From contig JAEWAX010000022.1 of NCBI GenBank assembly GCA_023391425.1, positions 1-41,840 on the forward strand: a stretch of 41,840 nt of DNA, given 5' to 3'. Under the pieces are notes generated by a model. That model searched no databases and was not told the origin of the DNA. It saw nothing but the letters and a program-made list of their open reading frames with translations. This DNA comes from Bacillota bacterium. Lineage in GTDB: Bacteria; Bacillota; Clostridia; Acetivibrionales; DSM-1351. The translations under genes were made by a program, and so were the position numbers. The first letter of the stretch is position 1; each line of letters begins with the position of its first letter. Shown here piece by piece: positions 31,413-39,705 of this stretch.

Positions 31413-32657
31413 TCAAGTGTGTTTTGCCTTCAGTTTTCCTTCAGCCTTAATCATATCAACATATTCAGTTGTGTAGTGCTTATCATATGTAGCGCAGCCA
31501 CAGTTATGTTGACGAATGAGTAACTCTACACAGTGGTCGCAAAGGGTGCACCAGTGTACTTCCTTATCCTTGTCTTCCATCATTTTCGCAGGCAGATAAG
31601 GATCAGCAAATGCCTGACGACCAATAGCGACTGCATCCACAACACCATCCTTGATATTTTTGTTACCCCAGAAGCGAAGTGTATTTTTTTCTGCCTTTAC
31701 AGCGCAGAATGGTTGTTTACCATCACGGAAGATTGAATATGCAGAACCCATTACAACGGTTTCCGGCTTCAAATTATCTCTGCATGTCTTCTGAAAGTAG
31801 AAGTGCATATAAGCATAGTCAGGTGTGCGACGATCAGGATGAGCAAGATCCAATGTATGGGATGGTGAACCAGCAGACTGTAATATGTAATGTGCTCCAT
31901 GCGCTTCTAAGGTTTTGATGAGATCAATTGATTCTGTCAAATCCATACAAGCACTGTCTGGGCCCATCGTACCTACACCACCTGGGAAACCTTCATACAT
32001 TGAGATTTTGGATCCAAGAATGAAATCATCATCGCCTACAGCAAGACGTACGCGATCATAAATATCAACGGCAAACTGTCTTCTGTTTTCCCAAGCTCCT
32101 CCGTATTTCCAGTTATCTTTGTTGAATGGGCGTAATATCTGTGTTCCTAGGTAACCATGGCAAAGTTTCAGGTCAACACCATCAGCTCCAACTTCATAAG
32201 CATATCTTGCTCCAAGCACATAATCTTTGATAACTTGTTCGATTTCAGCCTCTCTAACAAGTATGGCATCCTCATATCCAGCAAGTGGCTCTTCAGTAAC
32301 GCGGATTCTTTGTGAATACACATTATTGCTTATTTCACCTGAGTGTGTGATTTGGAACAAGAAAATAGTTTCTGGGTTAATAGCCTTGAGGTGACTAACG
32401 AATTTCTTCAATGCAGGAAGATTGTGTTCCTTAATAGAAAGCTGATTTTTACGTGCAATGTAATCATATTGTGGTGTAATAGCCTCTAAAACAACTACGC
32501 CGGCTTTGCCTTTGAAGTAGTCTTCATAACGTTTGTAGGTTAAAGGGCTTGGGTCACCATTTGGTAGTGCATCGCAGCATTCCATCGCATTGATAACGAT
32601 ACGATTTGGAGCTACCTTCTTTCCTATTTTTAGCGGTTTAAACAATAATTCACTCAT
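31413..32657 (-). CDS. Old Yellow Enzyme-family flavin oxidoreductase with C-terminal Cys cluster
   Basis: 414 residues. The TIM barrel of the NADH:flavin oxidoreductase / 2,4-dienoyl-CoA reductase family is clear: LFKPLKIGKKVAPNRIVINAM at the N-terminus and QILRPFNKDNWKYGGAWENRRQF in the middle. A C-terminal cluster WCTLCDHCVELLIRQHNCGC resembles the [4Fe-4S] motif of Fe-S-containing members, but its spacing (CxxCxxC-x9-CxC) is not the standard one. The C-terminal FAD/NAD(P)H domain of dienoyl-CoA reductases is missing, so electrons must come from a partner, perhaps the adjacent ferredoxin. The block GVDLKLCHGYL has Lys where most relatives have the substrate-binding His (EIHGAHGYL). The ribosome site (TGTGGAGG) is strong. 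Confidence 0.9.
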   Translation of the reverse strand: MSELLFKPLKIGKKVAPNRIVINAMECCDALPNGDPSPLTYKRYEDYFKGKAGVVVLEAITPQYDYIARKNQLSIKEHNLPALKKFVSHLKAINPETIFLFQITHSGEISNNVYSQRIRVTEEPLAGYEDAILVREAEIEQVIKDYVLGARYAYEVGADGVDLKLCHGYLGTQILRPFNKDNWKYGGAWENRRQFAVDIYDRVRLAVGDDDFILGSKISMYEGFPGGVGTMGPDSACMDLTESIDLIKTLEAHGAHYILQSAGSPSHTLDLAHPDRRTPDYAYMHFYFQKTCRDNLKPETVVMGSAYSIFRDGKQPFCAVKAEKNTLRFWGNKNIKDGVVDAVAIGRQAFADPYLPAKMMEDKDKEVHWCTLCDHCVELLIRQHNCGCATYDKHYTTEYVDMIKAEGKLKAKHT

Positions 32658-32691
32658 GTCATTTCCTCCACATCTTATTTTTTATTTAAAA

Positions 32692-33870
32692 CTAATGTTT
32701 TGCCATATAATCGTCTACAGCTTTGTCAAATGCCTCATATTTAACCTTGTTCTTGTCATAACTTTTTTCATAATAAGATAGATTCCATTCGAAAACATTA
32801 TTGGAACGTTGATCCATGTAGGTGTCAAGCACCCAGGAAATACCCTTATCTGTATTCTTTGCATCAAGAATTACGGAAGGTGTAATTTGAATTTGCTTTT
32901 CGTAGGACTCTTTTGAGAAATACTTTACAATTTGCTGTACGCATAGGTCAGCACTTAATGAAGGAGGATTTGGAACAGAAATTGCAAGTTTTCCAGCTTT
33001 CATCGCATCCCAACCAGAGTCTTTACCATTGTTTGAAACAACAACTACACCATCTTTTCCGTCATCCGGATATTGCTTAATCGGGATGTTACGTTCTTCA
33101 AGAACCTGAATCACGCCAAATGCAGTTTCATCGTTTGCAGCAAAGACAACATCAAATTTTTCTCCAGAATCGATTAATGCTTCCATAATCGGAACGGTTT
33201 TTTCTTTCTGCCACTCGCCACTTGCCAAAACCTTTAAAGGTGTCATGCCAGCTTCTTCAAGAGCCATTGCAAAACCGACCACTTCGCCTTCAGCCATTCT
33301 CTGACCAAGCTGACCAGGTATTGTGACACATTTGGCTTTGGGATATTTTTCGCTGATCCATTGTCCTGCCATATAGCCCATCATTACATAGCTATCTGTT
33401 ACATGTCCTTGAATTTCAGATCCTGCTTGCAATTCAGGCTTGCCACCAACATAAAAGATTGGAACATTGGCACTATTTGCAGCTGCAATAGCAGCAGAGC
33501 TACCTGCGGTATTTGCACTGATTACTGCAATCGCATCAACTCCTGCAGATATCATATCCTGAACATTGGCCAACTCTTTATCTGCACTATATGCAGAGTT
33601 TAATTCGGTGACATTCATGCCATAAGATTTTGCTACTGCTGTAAATGCGTTACCGAAAGCAGCATAATAATCATCAGGCCCAGCATTTATAAAGGCTAGT
33701 TTCTTGTTTTTAAGGTCTACGACAGTATTTGACGTTGACGCTGCAGCCGTGGTTGCTGACTCTGTAACAGCAGCTTCTGTTGATGTTTCAGCAACTGGAA
33801 CGTTGGATGAACATGCACTTATGGACAATACCATAATAATCACCATAAATATTGTTGCAAGTTTTTTCAT
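32692..33870 (-). CDS. ABC sugar importer, solute-binding lipoprotein (ribose/rhamnose type)
   Basis: 392 residues from the ATG at 33870, which is preceded by GAAGGAGG; an upstream TTG reading overlaps this site. Signal peptide with lipobox (I-S-A-C, about 17-20), Ser/Thr/Ala-rich linker, then a periplasmic-binding-protein type 1 domain: LAFINAGPDDYYAAFGNAF and AISANTAGSSAAIAAANSANVPIFY are typical of the RbsB/RhaS family. KFDVVFAANDETAFGVIQVLEE is the ligand-side loop common in this group. Binds a monosaccharide, polyol or related small molecule outside the cell; ligand not known. It lies 54 nt after the permease gene. Confidence 0.93.
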   Translation of the reverse strand: MKKLATIFMVIIMVLSISACSSNVPVAETSTEAAVTESATTAAASTSNTVVDLKNKKLAFINAGPDDYYAAFGNAFTAVAKSYGMNVTELNSAYSADKELANVQDMISAGVDAIAVISANTAGSSAAIAAANSANVPIFYVGGKPELQAGSEIQGHVTDSYVMMGYMAGQWISEKYPKAKCVTIPGQLGQRMAEGEVVGFAMALEEAGMTPLKVLASGEWQKEKTVPIMEALIDSGEKFDVVFAANDETAFGVIQVLEERNIPIKQYPDDGKDGVVVVSNNGKDSGWDAMKAGKLAISVPNPPSLSADLCVQQIVKYFSKESYEKQIQITPSVILDAKNTDKGISWVLDTYMDQRSNNVFEWNLSYYEKSYDKNKVKYEAFDKAVDDYMAKH

Positions 33871-33924
33871 TGTTTCCTCCTTCATCGTGAACAAGTTATT
33901 TTTAAGAACTCTCTAAAGATACTT

Positions 33925-34989
33925 TCAGGCGATACTTTTCTGATTCGATCTTGTTTTTGACTTCTTTCTCAATCCGCTATAGTATCCAATGAAAACAGAT
34001 AAAACAATTAATCCTCCTTTCATAATATATTGATAATAAGGATTGACTCCCAAAATGTTTAACGCGTTTGAGATACATCCAAGTAAGATGACTCCTATCA
34101 GAGCTCCCCAGACATTCCCCTTCCCGCCAGACATCGCAGTTCCACCAACAACAACTGAAGCTATTACATCAATTTCTTTACCTTGTCCCATATTGGGACC
34201 ACCCGTACTCAATCTAGAAATCATAATCATCGCCGCAATTGAAACAAAAAAACCATTCAATCCATAAACCCACAATTTGAAATTTTTGACGTTGATACCT
34301 GCTAAGAATGCAGCATTTTCATTTCCACCCACAAAATAAAGACGACGGCCGAACTTAGTATATTTAATTGCTAACCATATGATGACCGTTAGTAATATGT
34401 AAAAAATAACGGATGAAAATATTTTTAAGTCGCTCGTTATATTGATTGAGGTTTTTCCTATAAATTCAAATTTATCTCCTATGCTAATCTCTCGGCCATT
34501 TGTAATTAGATAGATTAAACCTTGATATATGCTCATAAATCCTAATGACACAATAAATGATTCTAGTTTCGTACGAGATATAATCAAACCCATCAACAGC
34601 TCACAGCCAATAGCCGTGAACATACCTATTAGCACAATAGACCAGATTGGTAAGTGACCTGCTTTTATCAGAGAAGCCATCATTACACCTATAAAGCCCA
34701 TCAGCTGGCCGATTGAAAGGTCAATTCCACCCATCAACATGACAAGCGTCATACCAATTGCGAGAATGCCTGTGATTGATACCTGCTGCAATACACTTGA
34801 AATATTTCTTGATGACAGAAAAGCAAGGTCCTTGAATACCATGCCTCTTGCGAAAAAGAATTCGGCGAGGACAACTAAAACAATTACAAGCAGCAATACA
34901 AATAAAATGGATGAATTTTCATGATGCATAAGTTTTACGGTCAGTACATTTTCTCTCTTTTTTTCCTTGCCTAAGTCACTTTTAATCAT
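33925..34989 (-). CDS. ABC sugar importer, permease (RbsC type)
   Basis: 354 residues from the ATG at 34989, overlapping the ATPase gene end by 8 bp; a GTG at 35001 is possible. About eight to ten membrane helices; the GGIDLSIGQLMGFIGVMMASL and VVGGTAMSGGKGNVWGALIGVILLGCISNALNILGVNPYYQ blocks are diagnostic of the BPD_transp_2 (RbsC/RhaP) family. It forms a homodimeric or heterodimeric channel with the RbsA-type ATPase. Only one permease gene is present, so the channel is probably a homodimer. Confidence 0.94.
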   Translation of the reverse strand: MIKSDLGKEKKRENVLTVKLMHHENSSILFVLLLVIVLVVLAEFFFARGMVFKDLAFLSSRNISSVLQQVSITGILAIGMTLVMLMGGIDLSIGQLMGFIGVMMASLIKAGHLPIWSIVLIGMFTAIGCELLMGLIISRTKLESFIVSLGFMSIYQGLIYLITNGREISIGDKFEFIGKTSINITSDLKIFSSVIFYILLTVIIWLAIKYTKFGRRLYFVGGNENAAFLAGINVKNFKLWVYGLNGFFVSIAAMIMISRLSTGGPNMGQGKEIDVIASVVVGGTAMSGGKGNVWGALIGVILLGCISNALNILGVNPYYQYIMKGGLIVLSVFIGYYSGLRKKSKTRSNQKSIA

Positions 34990-36475
34990 CACTACCACCA
35001 CCTATTGAAAATTTTAAAATGTTTTCTTCCGTCATTTCTTTTTTGGATATATTAGCAACCAATCTCCCCTTGCGCATAACGTATACACGATCACTCATTG
35101 CAATTAATTCAGGCATATCAGAAGAAATCATTATGATACTTTTTCCTTCCTTAAGCAGTTGTGTCATGATTTTATATATTTCTTCTTTTGCACCAATATC
35201 GATTCCTCGGGTAGGCTCATCAAAAATATATATGCTGCCATTGGTTGCAAACCATTTCGCTAGAACTACCTTTTGTTGATTTCCGCCAGATAGGAGACTT
35301 ACCTTCTTATAAACAGTTGGGGAAACAACATTCATGCTCTTGCAATATTTTTGTGCAACCTTTAAATCATCTGAAGGTTTTACAAATCGCTTGTTATTTT
35401 TTTGATACATAGCGATATTAGAATTACTAAGAATAGAATGTTGTAGTGATAGACCAGTTGATTGTCTATCTTCAGTAATAAAACACATGCCATTTAGAAT
35501 AGCATCTATGGGAGAATCGATTTGAACATCTTTCCCGTCTATTTTAATGCTACCAGTGTCGGCCTTTTTGACACCGAACAAAAGCTCTGCCAGTTCAGAT
35601 CTGCCCGATCCAACCATACCCGAGAAACCGACCAATTCACCTTCACGAACAAAAAATGAGACATCACTGACACCATTTCCTGTGAAATCGATTGCTTCGA
35701 ATTTGACGCTTCCAATATCCACCTTTTCACGATTAAAAAAGGAGCATACATCACGCCCAACCATATCATTGATTAAGGTGCATTCATCTAAATCTTTGAT
35801 ATCATATGTATTGATTTTCACACCATCACGAATGACAGTGACGCGATCAGCGATTTCAAATACTTCTTCAAGATGGTGAGAGATATAGATAATACTGATT
35901 CCTTCGTTAGAGAGCTTCTTAACAATATACAGAAGATTTTTGATTTCTGATTGACTAAAAGAAGCTGTTGGCTCATCAAGAATAATCACTTTTGATTTTT
36001 TTATAAATGCTCTTGCAACCTCAACCGTTTTTTGCTCACCACTTCCAAGTTGACCAACAATATCAAATGGCGATATGGTAGAATTTAAAAACGCTAATAT
36101 CTCTGAAGTCTTCTGTACCATTTCGGACTTCATGAGAAATCCACCTTTCGTATATTCATTTCCTGCAAATAGATTTTCATATACGCTCAATAGTGGGAAC
36201 AGATTATGCTCCTGATAGATGGTTTGTACACCTAGTTCCATTGCTAAATGAGGCGAACTATTTTCAACAATCTCGCCATCGATACGTATTGTCCCACTAT
36301 CTGGCATATGTGCTCCAGATAGTATTTTAATCAAAGTCGATTTGCCGGCGCCATTTTCGCCACAAATACAATGCACTTCCCCTTTCCGCACATCAAAACA
36401 CAAGTTATCAAAAACTTTTACACCTGGGAATGACTTTGAAATACCCTCCATCTCCAGTATCGTTTTGCTTTGCAT
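34982..36475 (-). CDS. ABC sugar importer, tandem ATPase (RbsA type)
   Basis: 497 residues from the ATG at 36475, preceded by GGGGGAGGTG; a GTG four codons earlier is less likely. Two ABC domains in one chain. The first has Walker A GENGAGKST, a signature in LGSGEQKTVEVARA and Walker B VIILDEPTAS. The second has a degenerate Walker A (GMVGSGRSEL), signature LLSGGNQQKVVLAKW and Walker B IYIFDEPTRGID. This asymmetry is normal for RbsA-type ATPases. It is the first gene of the second sugar operon, with permease and binding protein directly downstream. Confidence 0.95.
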   Translation of the reverse strand: MQSKTILEMEGISKSFPGVKVFDNLCFDVRKGEVHCICGENGAGKSTLIKILSGAHMPDSGTIRIDGEIVENSSPHLAMELGVQTIYQEHNLFPLLSVYENLFAGNEYTKGGFLMKSEMVQKTSEILAFLNSTISPFDIVGQLGSGEQKTVEVARAFIKKSKVIILDEPTASFSQSEIKNLLYIVKKLSNEGISIIYISHHLEEVFEIADRVTVIRDGVKINTYDIKDLDECTLINDMVGRDVCSFFNREKVDIGSVKFEAIDFTGNGVSDVSFFVREGELVGFSGMVGSGRSELAELLFGVKKADTGSIKIDGKDVQIDSPIDAILNGMCFITEDRQSTGLSLQHSILSNSNIAMYQKNNKRFVKPSDDLKVAQKYCKSMNVVSPTVYKKVSLLSGGNQQKVVLAKWFATNGSIYIFDEPTRGIDIGAKEEIYKIMTQLLKEGKSIIMISSDMPELIAMSDRVYVMRKGRLVANISKKEMTEENILKFSIGGGSDD

Positions 36476-36803
36476 TGTTACTTGCACCTCCCCCGTGCAC
36501 TAATATGTAAAATTTCCAAAAATACACTTTGACATCGATACTATGTCACATTCGAATATAAAGTATCGCATTCAAACATTTGATAGTGACTTGATGCTTT
36601 TTAGTGTTCTTGCTTAAATTTCAATTGGCTATATGCATATTATTATGCAATATGCACAATTTAGCTATCCCAGCAATGTAATAGAGAAATACCAGTAAAT
36701 TTTAGTACCTCGTAAATGTGCTATCTTGAATCCTATAATAAACTTATTTATTTTGCATATATTTACATATAAGACAAAGCAACTGTAGCAAAAGCTTAAA
36801 GAA
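36476..36803. promoter_or_regulatory. Regulatory region of the second sugar operon
   Basis: A 428-nt gap upstream of the ATPase gene. It holds the GAATGTGACA...TGTCA element (36530-36554), a CGATACT / AGTATCG pair (36536-36542 and 36562-36568) and a 7-bp inverted repeat GCATATT / AATATGC (36635-36655). No strong -35/-10 pair is evident, as expected for an activator-dependent promoter. I see no gene in it. Confidence 0.5.
36530..36554 (-). promoter_or_regulatory. Inverted-repeat operator shared with the isomerase promoter (copy 2)
   Basis: On the minus strand CGAATGTGACATAGTATC then GATGTCA. It shares GAATGTGACA and the pattern YARTATY with copy 1 at 31071-31095; the TGTCA half is 2 nt farther away. 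It lies 55-80 nt upstream of the ATPase start codon. Confidence 0.55.
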
Positions 36804-36842
36804 GCAAAAAAATAGCGTCCAAATCGAAATTCGGACGCTATT
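36804..36842 (-). terminator. Terminator of the PAS-LuxR regulator gene
   Basis: 10-bp perfect stem AATAGCGTCC (36811-36820) and GGACGCTATT (36833-36842), with a run of seven T on the minus strand. It separates the regulator transcript from the importer operon. Confidence 0.9.
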
Positions 36843-36903
36843 ATATAACTATTTTATTTTTCAGATTTATACTTTCTCATCATTGTTTCTAATGCATTTT
36901 CAT

Positions 36904-37758
36904 TTACATATTCATTTCAAGATATCGCTGCAAATTGTCTTCTGGACTTAAATCTAATTTTTTACGGATATTAGTGCGGTGAAAGTCTACTGCCTTTTTT
37001 GTTATATGTAATTGATCAGCAATCTCTTTACTCAGCTTGTTTTGAACGATTAATTTTGCTACCTGGATTTCTTTCGGTGATAATCGATCTAACAAATATT
37101 CTTTCTTCTCAGTGATTGTTTGTGTCGATAAATCCAATTGGCGTTTAACAATGTTCATGGCTTCTGTATCTAATACATTATTTAAATACCGCAAAACCGG
37201 CTGAATGATGCGATCAATATTGACAGCAAAATTACGTTCCATTATTTCTTTTTCTTTCCGTTTTTCTTCAAGAAAGCCCAACAGAAGTTTATTTTGACTT
37301 TCTATCAGCTCAGAAGAGAGTTCTAAATGTTTGAATTTGCTGATGTCTCGAATATATTCAATGGCCATAATGACTTCGTTGTCATTATTAAGTATCGGGA
37401 CGCAATAAATTTGTTGCCAACCAAAAGTAGCCTTACTATTTTCAAACGGAACTACGGCTGTAGTTGGATTTTTATCCTTAATCGCCTTCAAAACAGGACA
37501 GTTGTCGCATGGTTCTGAACGATGATGATAGACTGCAAAACACTTTCGCCCTTTTGTTGGTACATAGTCAGGATACCAACACAAGATTGTCGGGTTGATG
37601 TATATGATGTTTAAATCCCTATCCAAGAAGCAAATGCCATCCTGCACAAGTGTTAATAAACTTGTTAGCAAACCATCACTCAGATTTTCCATGAGACTAT
37701 CCATTTTAAACTTCTGAGGTTCAGGGATTTTTATCCAATCTTGGTTTTCAGGTATCAT
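36904..37758 (-). CDS. PAS-domain LuxR-type transcriptional regulator
   Basis: 284 residues from the ATG at 37758, which has TGGGAGGA upstream; a longer GTG reading from 37833 would cover the probable promoter. N-terminal PAS domain (about 30-150) with a Cys-containing motif GRKCFAVYHHRSEPCDNCPVL, a pattern seen in many PAS sensors. Then comes a coiled-coil linker (about 150-215) and a C-terminal LuxR/GerE helix-turn-helix: LSPKEIQVAKLIVQNKLSKEIADQLHITKKAVDFHRTNIRKKL. There is no receiver domain, so it is a one-component sensor-regulator of a cytoplasmic signal (small ligand or redox). Encoded just upstream of the second sugar operon, in the same direction but with its own terminator, it is the most likely activator of that operon. 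Confidence 0.92.
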   Translation of the reverse strand: MIPENQDWIKIPEPQKFKMDSLMENLSDGLLTSLLTLVQDGICFLDRDLNIIYINPTILCWYPDYVPTKGRKCFAVYHHRSEPCDNCPVLKAIKDKNPTTAVVPFENSKATFGWQQIYCVPILNNDNEVIMAIEYIRDISKFKHLELSSELIESQNKLLLGFLEEKRKEKEIMERNFAVNIDRIIQPVLRYLNNVLDTEAMNIVKRQLDLSTQTITEKKEYLLDRLSPKEIQVAKLIVQNKLSKEIADQLHITKKAVDFHRTNIRKKLDLSPEDNLQRYLEMNM

Positions 37759-37786
37759 TGATTTATCCTCCCAATAGAGTGTCAAT

Positions 37787-37802
37787 ATACTCAAAGTATC
37801 GC
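37787..37802. promoter_or_regulatory. Palindrome upstream of the PAS-LuxR gene, shared 10-mer with importer promoter
   Basis: ATACTCAAAGTAT is a palindrome (5-bp arms). The overlapping 10-mer AAAGTATCGC (37793-37802) recurs at 36560-36569 in front of the importer operon. It lies about 30-45 nt before the start codon of the regulator. It may be the regulator's own site. Confidence 0.4.
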
Positions 37803-38226
37803 TATCAATGTCTTTAGCAGATAACGCAATCACTGTTCAATTTGAAATGCTATATTGATATTTTCTGGATTTCTTACATTAAATCTATAACTTCTTCACA
37901 AAAGCATTGATATGTTAAAGCACTAATAAGTGCTACCTTTAACCGTATCCACTGCAATTTTGCTATAGAACAATTAAGAATGAGGCGGATTATGTCGAAA
38001 ACTCTTAACTCGAAAATCTTTCGAAAGCTTTTATCATTTATTAAAAGTACTTATGTATACTTAATAATACACCAATAAACCACGAATGTAAATTGTGTAA
38101 TTTATTATTTTGTCTTTAATTTGTGATAATTTCACCCTTAAGATTATCGTATGATTATTTCACCCTAACATAAATAATGGTAATCTTAGGAAATGATATA
38201 CTATTCTATTATGCCAAGTATTTCAA
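37803..38226. other. Intergenic region between the PAS regulator and lipoprotein genes
   Basis: AT-rich, no gene seen. Contains a short palindrome GCACTAATAAGTGC (37920-37933), a short inverted repeat CGAAA / TTTCG near 38030-38043 and a direct repeat of a 16-mer (GATAATTTCACCCTTA at 38125-38140, GATTATTTCACCCTAA at 38153-38168). The lipoprotein transcript must end here, but no strong terminator is visible. Confidence 0.4.
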
Positions 38227-39705
38227 TCAATAATTCACCCAGCTTTCTTGATTACCAGCAAATGATTTTTCAGTAAAATTTGACCATATATCTGCATACT
38301 TTCCTATAGCCCATTCTGTCATTATAATGGAATCGCCTTTTGATAAAGGTATATTTTCAATCTGCTTATTAACAATACTTTTGTTTTGAACAGGATAAAT
38401 ATGCAAGCTATCACTTGATACCAATAGTGCTATATCTTTATTAGGAGACATATATGCATCTGTAATCCAAGGTAATTTAGACTTTATACTATTCCAAGGA
38501 ATATTCATTTCATCATAATGTATAAGTTCTGACGGCACCATTAAATTTAAATCAAAATCTTCATATTTCTGACCCTTAAATGGTTCTTTATAATATAGTC
38601 TGCTTTTTATTATCCAATGCCCATTACGTCTTTTTAGTGTAAAATTCTCTTCATTTGGCACTCTAATAATTTTCTTTGACTCATCACTGTCTAGAGTTGA
38701 AACGAAAGCATCACTTGATTGTTCAAATGCATTGTATGAATTTTCATTGACAATATCAGAAAACGCTACTCCTTTTCCCACGCTCAAATTATCTGTAGCT
38801 AAAACGCTAAGCTTCAAATTATGTTCAATACCAATATAGTCATTTCCTATAAACAGCATTTTTGTACCAGGCATTTCAGTAAGTGAGTTATTTTTTTTGC
38901 CATTTTGTGAAGTTTCGTACAGAGTAGCATCACCAAAAGGCTCAGCATAAATACTTTCATTACCATCTTTATTCGTTATAGTTCCTATTTCCCAAAAGCC
39001 CTTTGCTCTAGGCACCATAAGCTGTTCTCTATAGCTTACAGCTTTTATTTCTCTATTTTTTGAATATATCCATAACGTTCGATATTTATTATTATATGAG
39101 CGAATACCTATTAACACACCTGACCTCAATAAAGGGTCTTCTTCCAATTTATCTTCTACATTCATTCCGACATTCCCAAAACTACTTTCTTTAAGCTTCT
39201 CATCTACTACATCAGATATTTTGTTGAGCACAAGAAATCCATCTTCAAAGTAAATATATCCAATCATCTTATCAGTAACAATAATTTCGTAGAAGAATTG
39301 ATTATTAGAAGTTATTGTAAACACATTCACCTTATCGTTTTTAAGACCCAAGCTTTCTTTATTAATCCGATACTTATTATGGACAAACGTATCGGCTGGT
39401 GTTCTTATTATCTTATATTTTGGATTAATGCATACCTCTCTTCCAACTGCAGCTATTTCATTATCAAATATTGCTTCTTTACCTACGTAGAGTATTCGTT
39501 TAGTTTCTTCAAGCTTTTGTATATCCTTATGCTCATTCACTATTGGTGTAAATTTTTCAATTTTCCAAGTCCCTTGTATAGTGGCATTCACATTCACAGG
39601 TGGTTTTATTGTATCTTCAACATTAAACTCAATACTTTTGCATCCCGAGCATAAGAAGAAAAAGCATATTAATGGCACTAAAAGAAATTTATATTTTGGC
39701 TTCAT
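38227..39705 (-). CDS. Large lipoprotein of unknown function, linked to a two-component system
   Basis: 492 residues. The signal peptide ends in a lipobox (C-S-G-C, about 19-22), so the protein is lipid-anchored outside the cell. The mature part is mostly beta-strand in character, with repeated blocks such as QGTWKIEKFTPI (near 44) and KGFWEIGTI, TRILYVGKEA and TKMLFIGNDY; the two halves look like tandem copies of one lipocalin-like or beta-sheet unit. I do not recognise the family. It overlaps the sensor-kinase gene stop by 4 bp (ATGA), so the three genes are one unit and the protein may modulate the kinase. The 3-prime end of a related gene is decayed at 17.9 kb. Confidence 0.8.
   Translation of the reverse strand: MKPKYKFLLVPLICFFFLCSGCKSIEFNVEDTIKPPVNVNATIQGTWKIEKFTPIVNEHKDIQKLEETKRILYVGKEAIFDNEIAAVGREVCINPKYKIIRTPADTFVHNKYRINKESLGLKNDKVNVFTITSNNQFFYEIIVTDKMIGYIYFEDGFLVLNKISDVVDEKLKESSFGNVGMNVEDKLEEDPLLRSGVLIGIRSYNNKYRTLWIYSKNREIKAVSYREQLMVPRAKGFWEIGTITNKDGNESIYAEPFGDATLYETSQNGKKNNSLTEMPGTKMLFIGNDYIGIEHNLKLSVLATDNLSVGKGVAFSDIVNENSYNAFEQSSDAFVSTLDSDESKKIIRVPNEENFTLKRRNGHWIIKSRLYYKEPFKGQKYEDFDLNLMVPSELIHYDEMNIPWNSIKSKLPWITDAYMSPNKDIALLVSSDSLHIYPVQNKSIVNKQIENIPLSKGDSIIMTEWAIGKYADIWSNFTEKSFAGNQESWVNY

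Noticed and set aside
37759..37833. N-terminal extension of the PAS-LuxR regulator from a GTG codon
   Set aside because: The ATG at 37758 has TGGGAGGA at good distance, and the extension covers probable promoter DNA.
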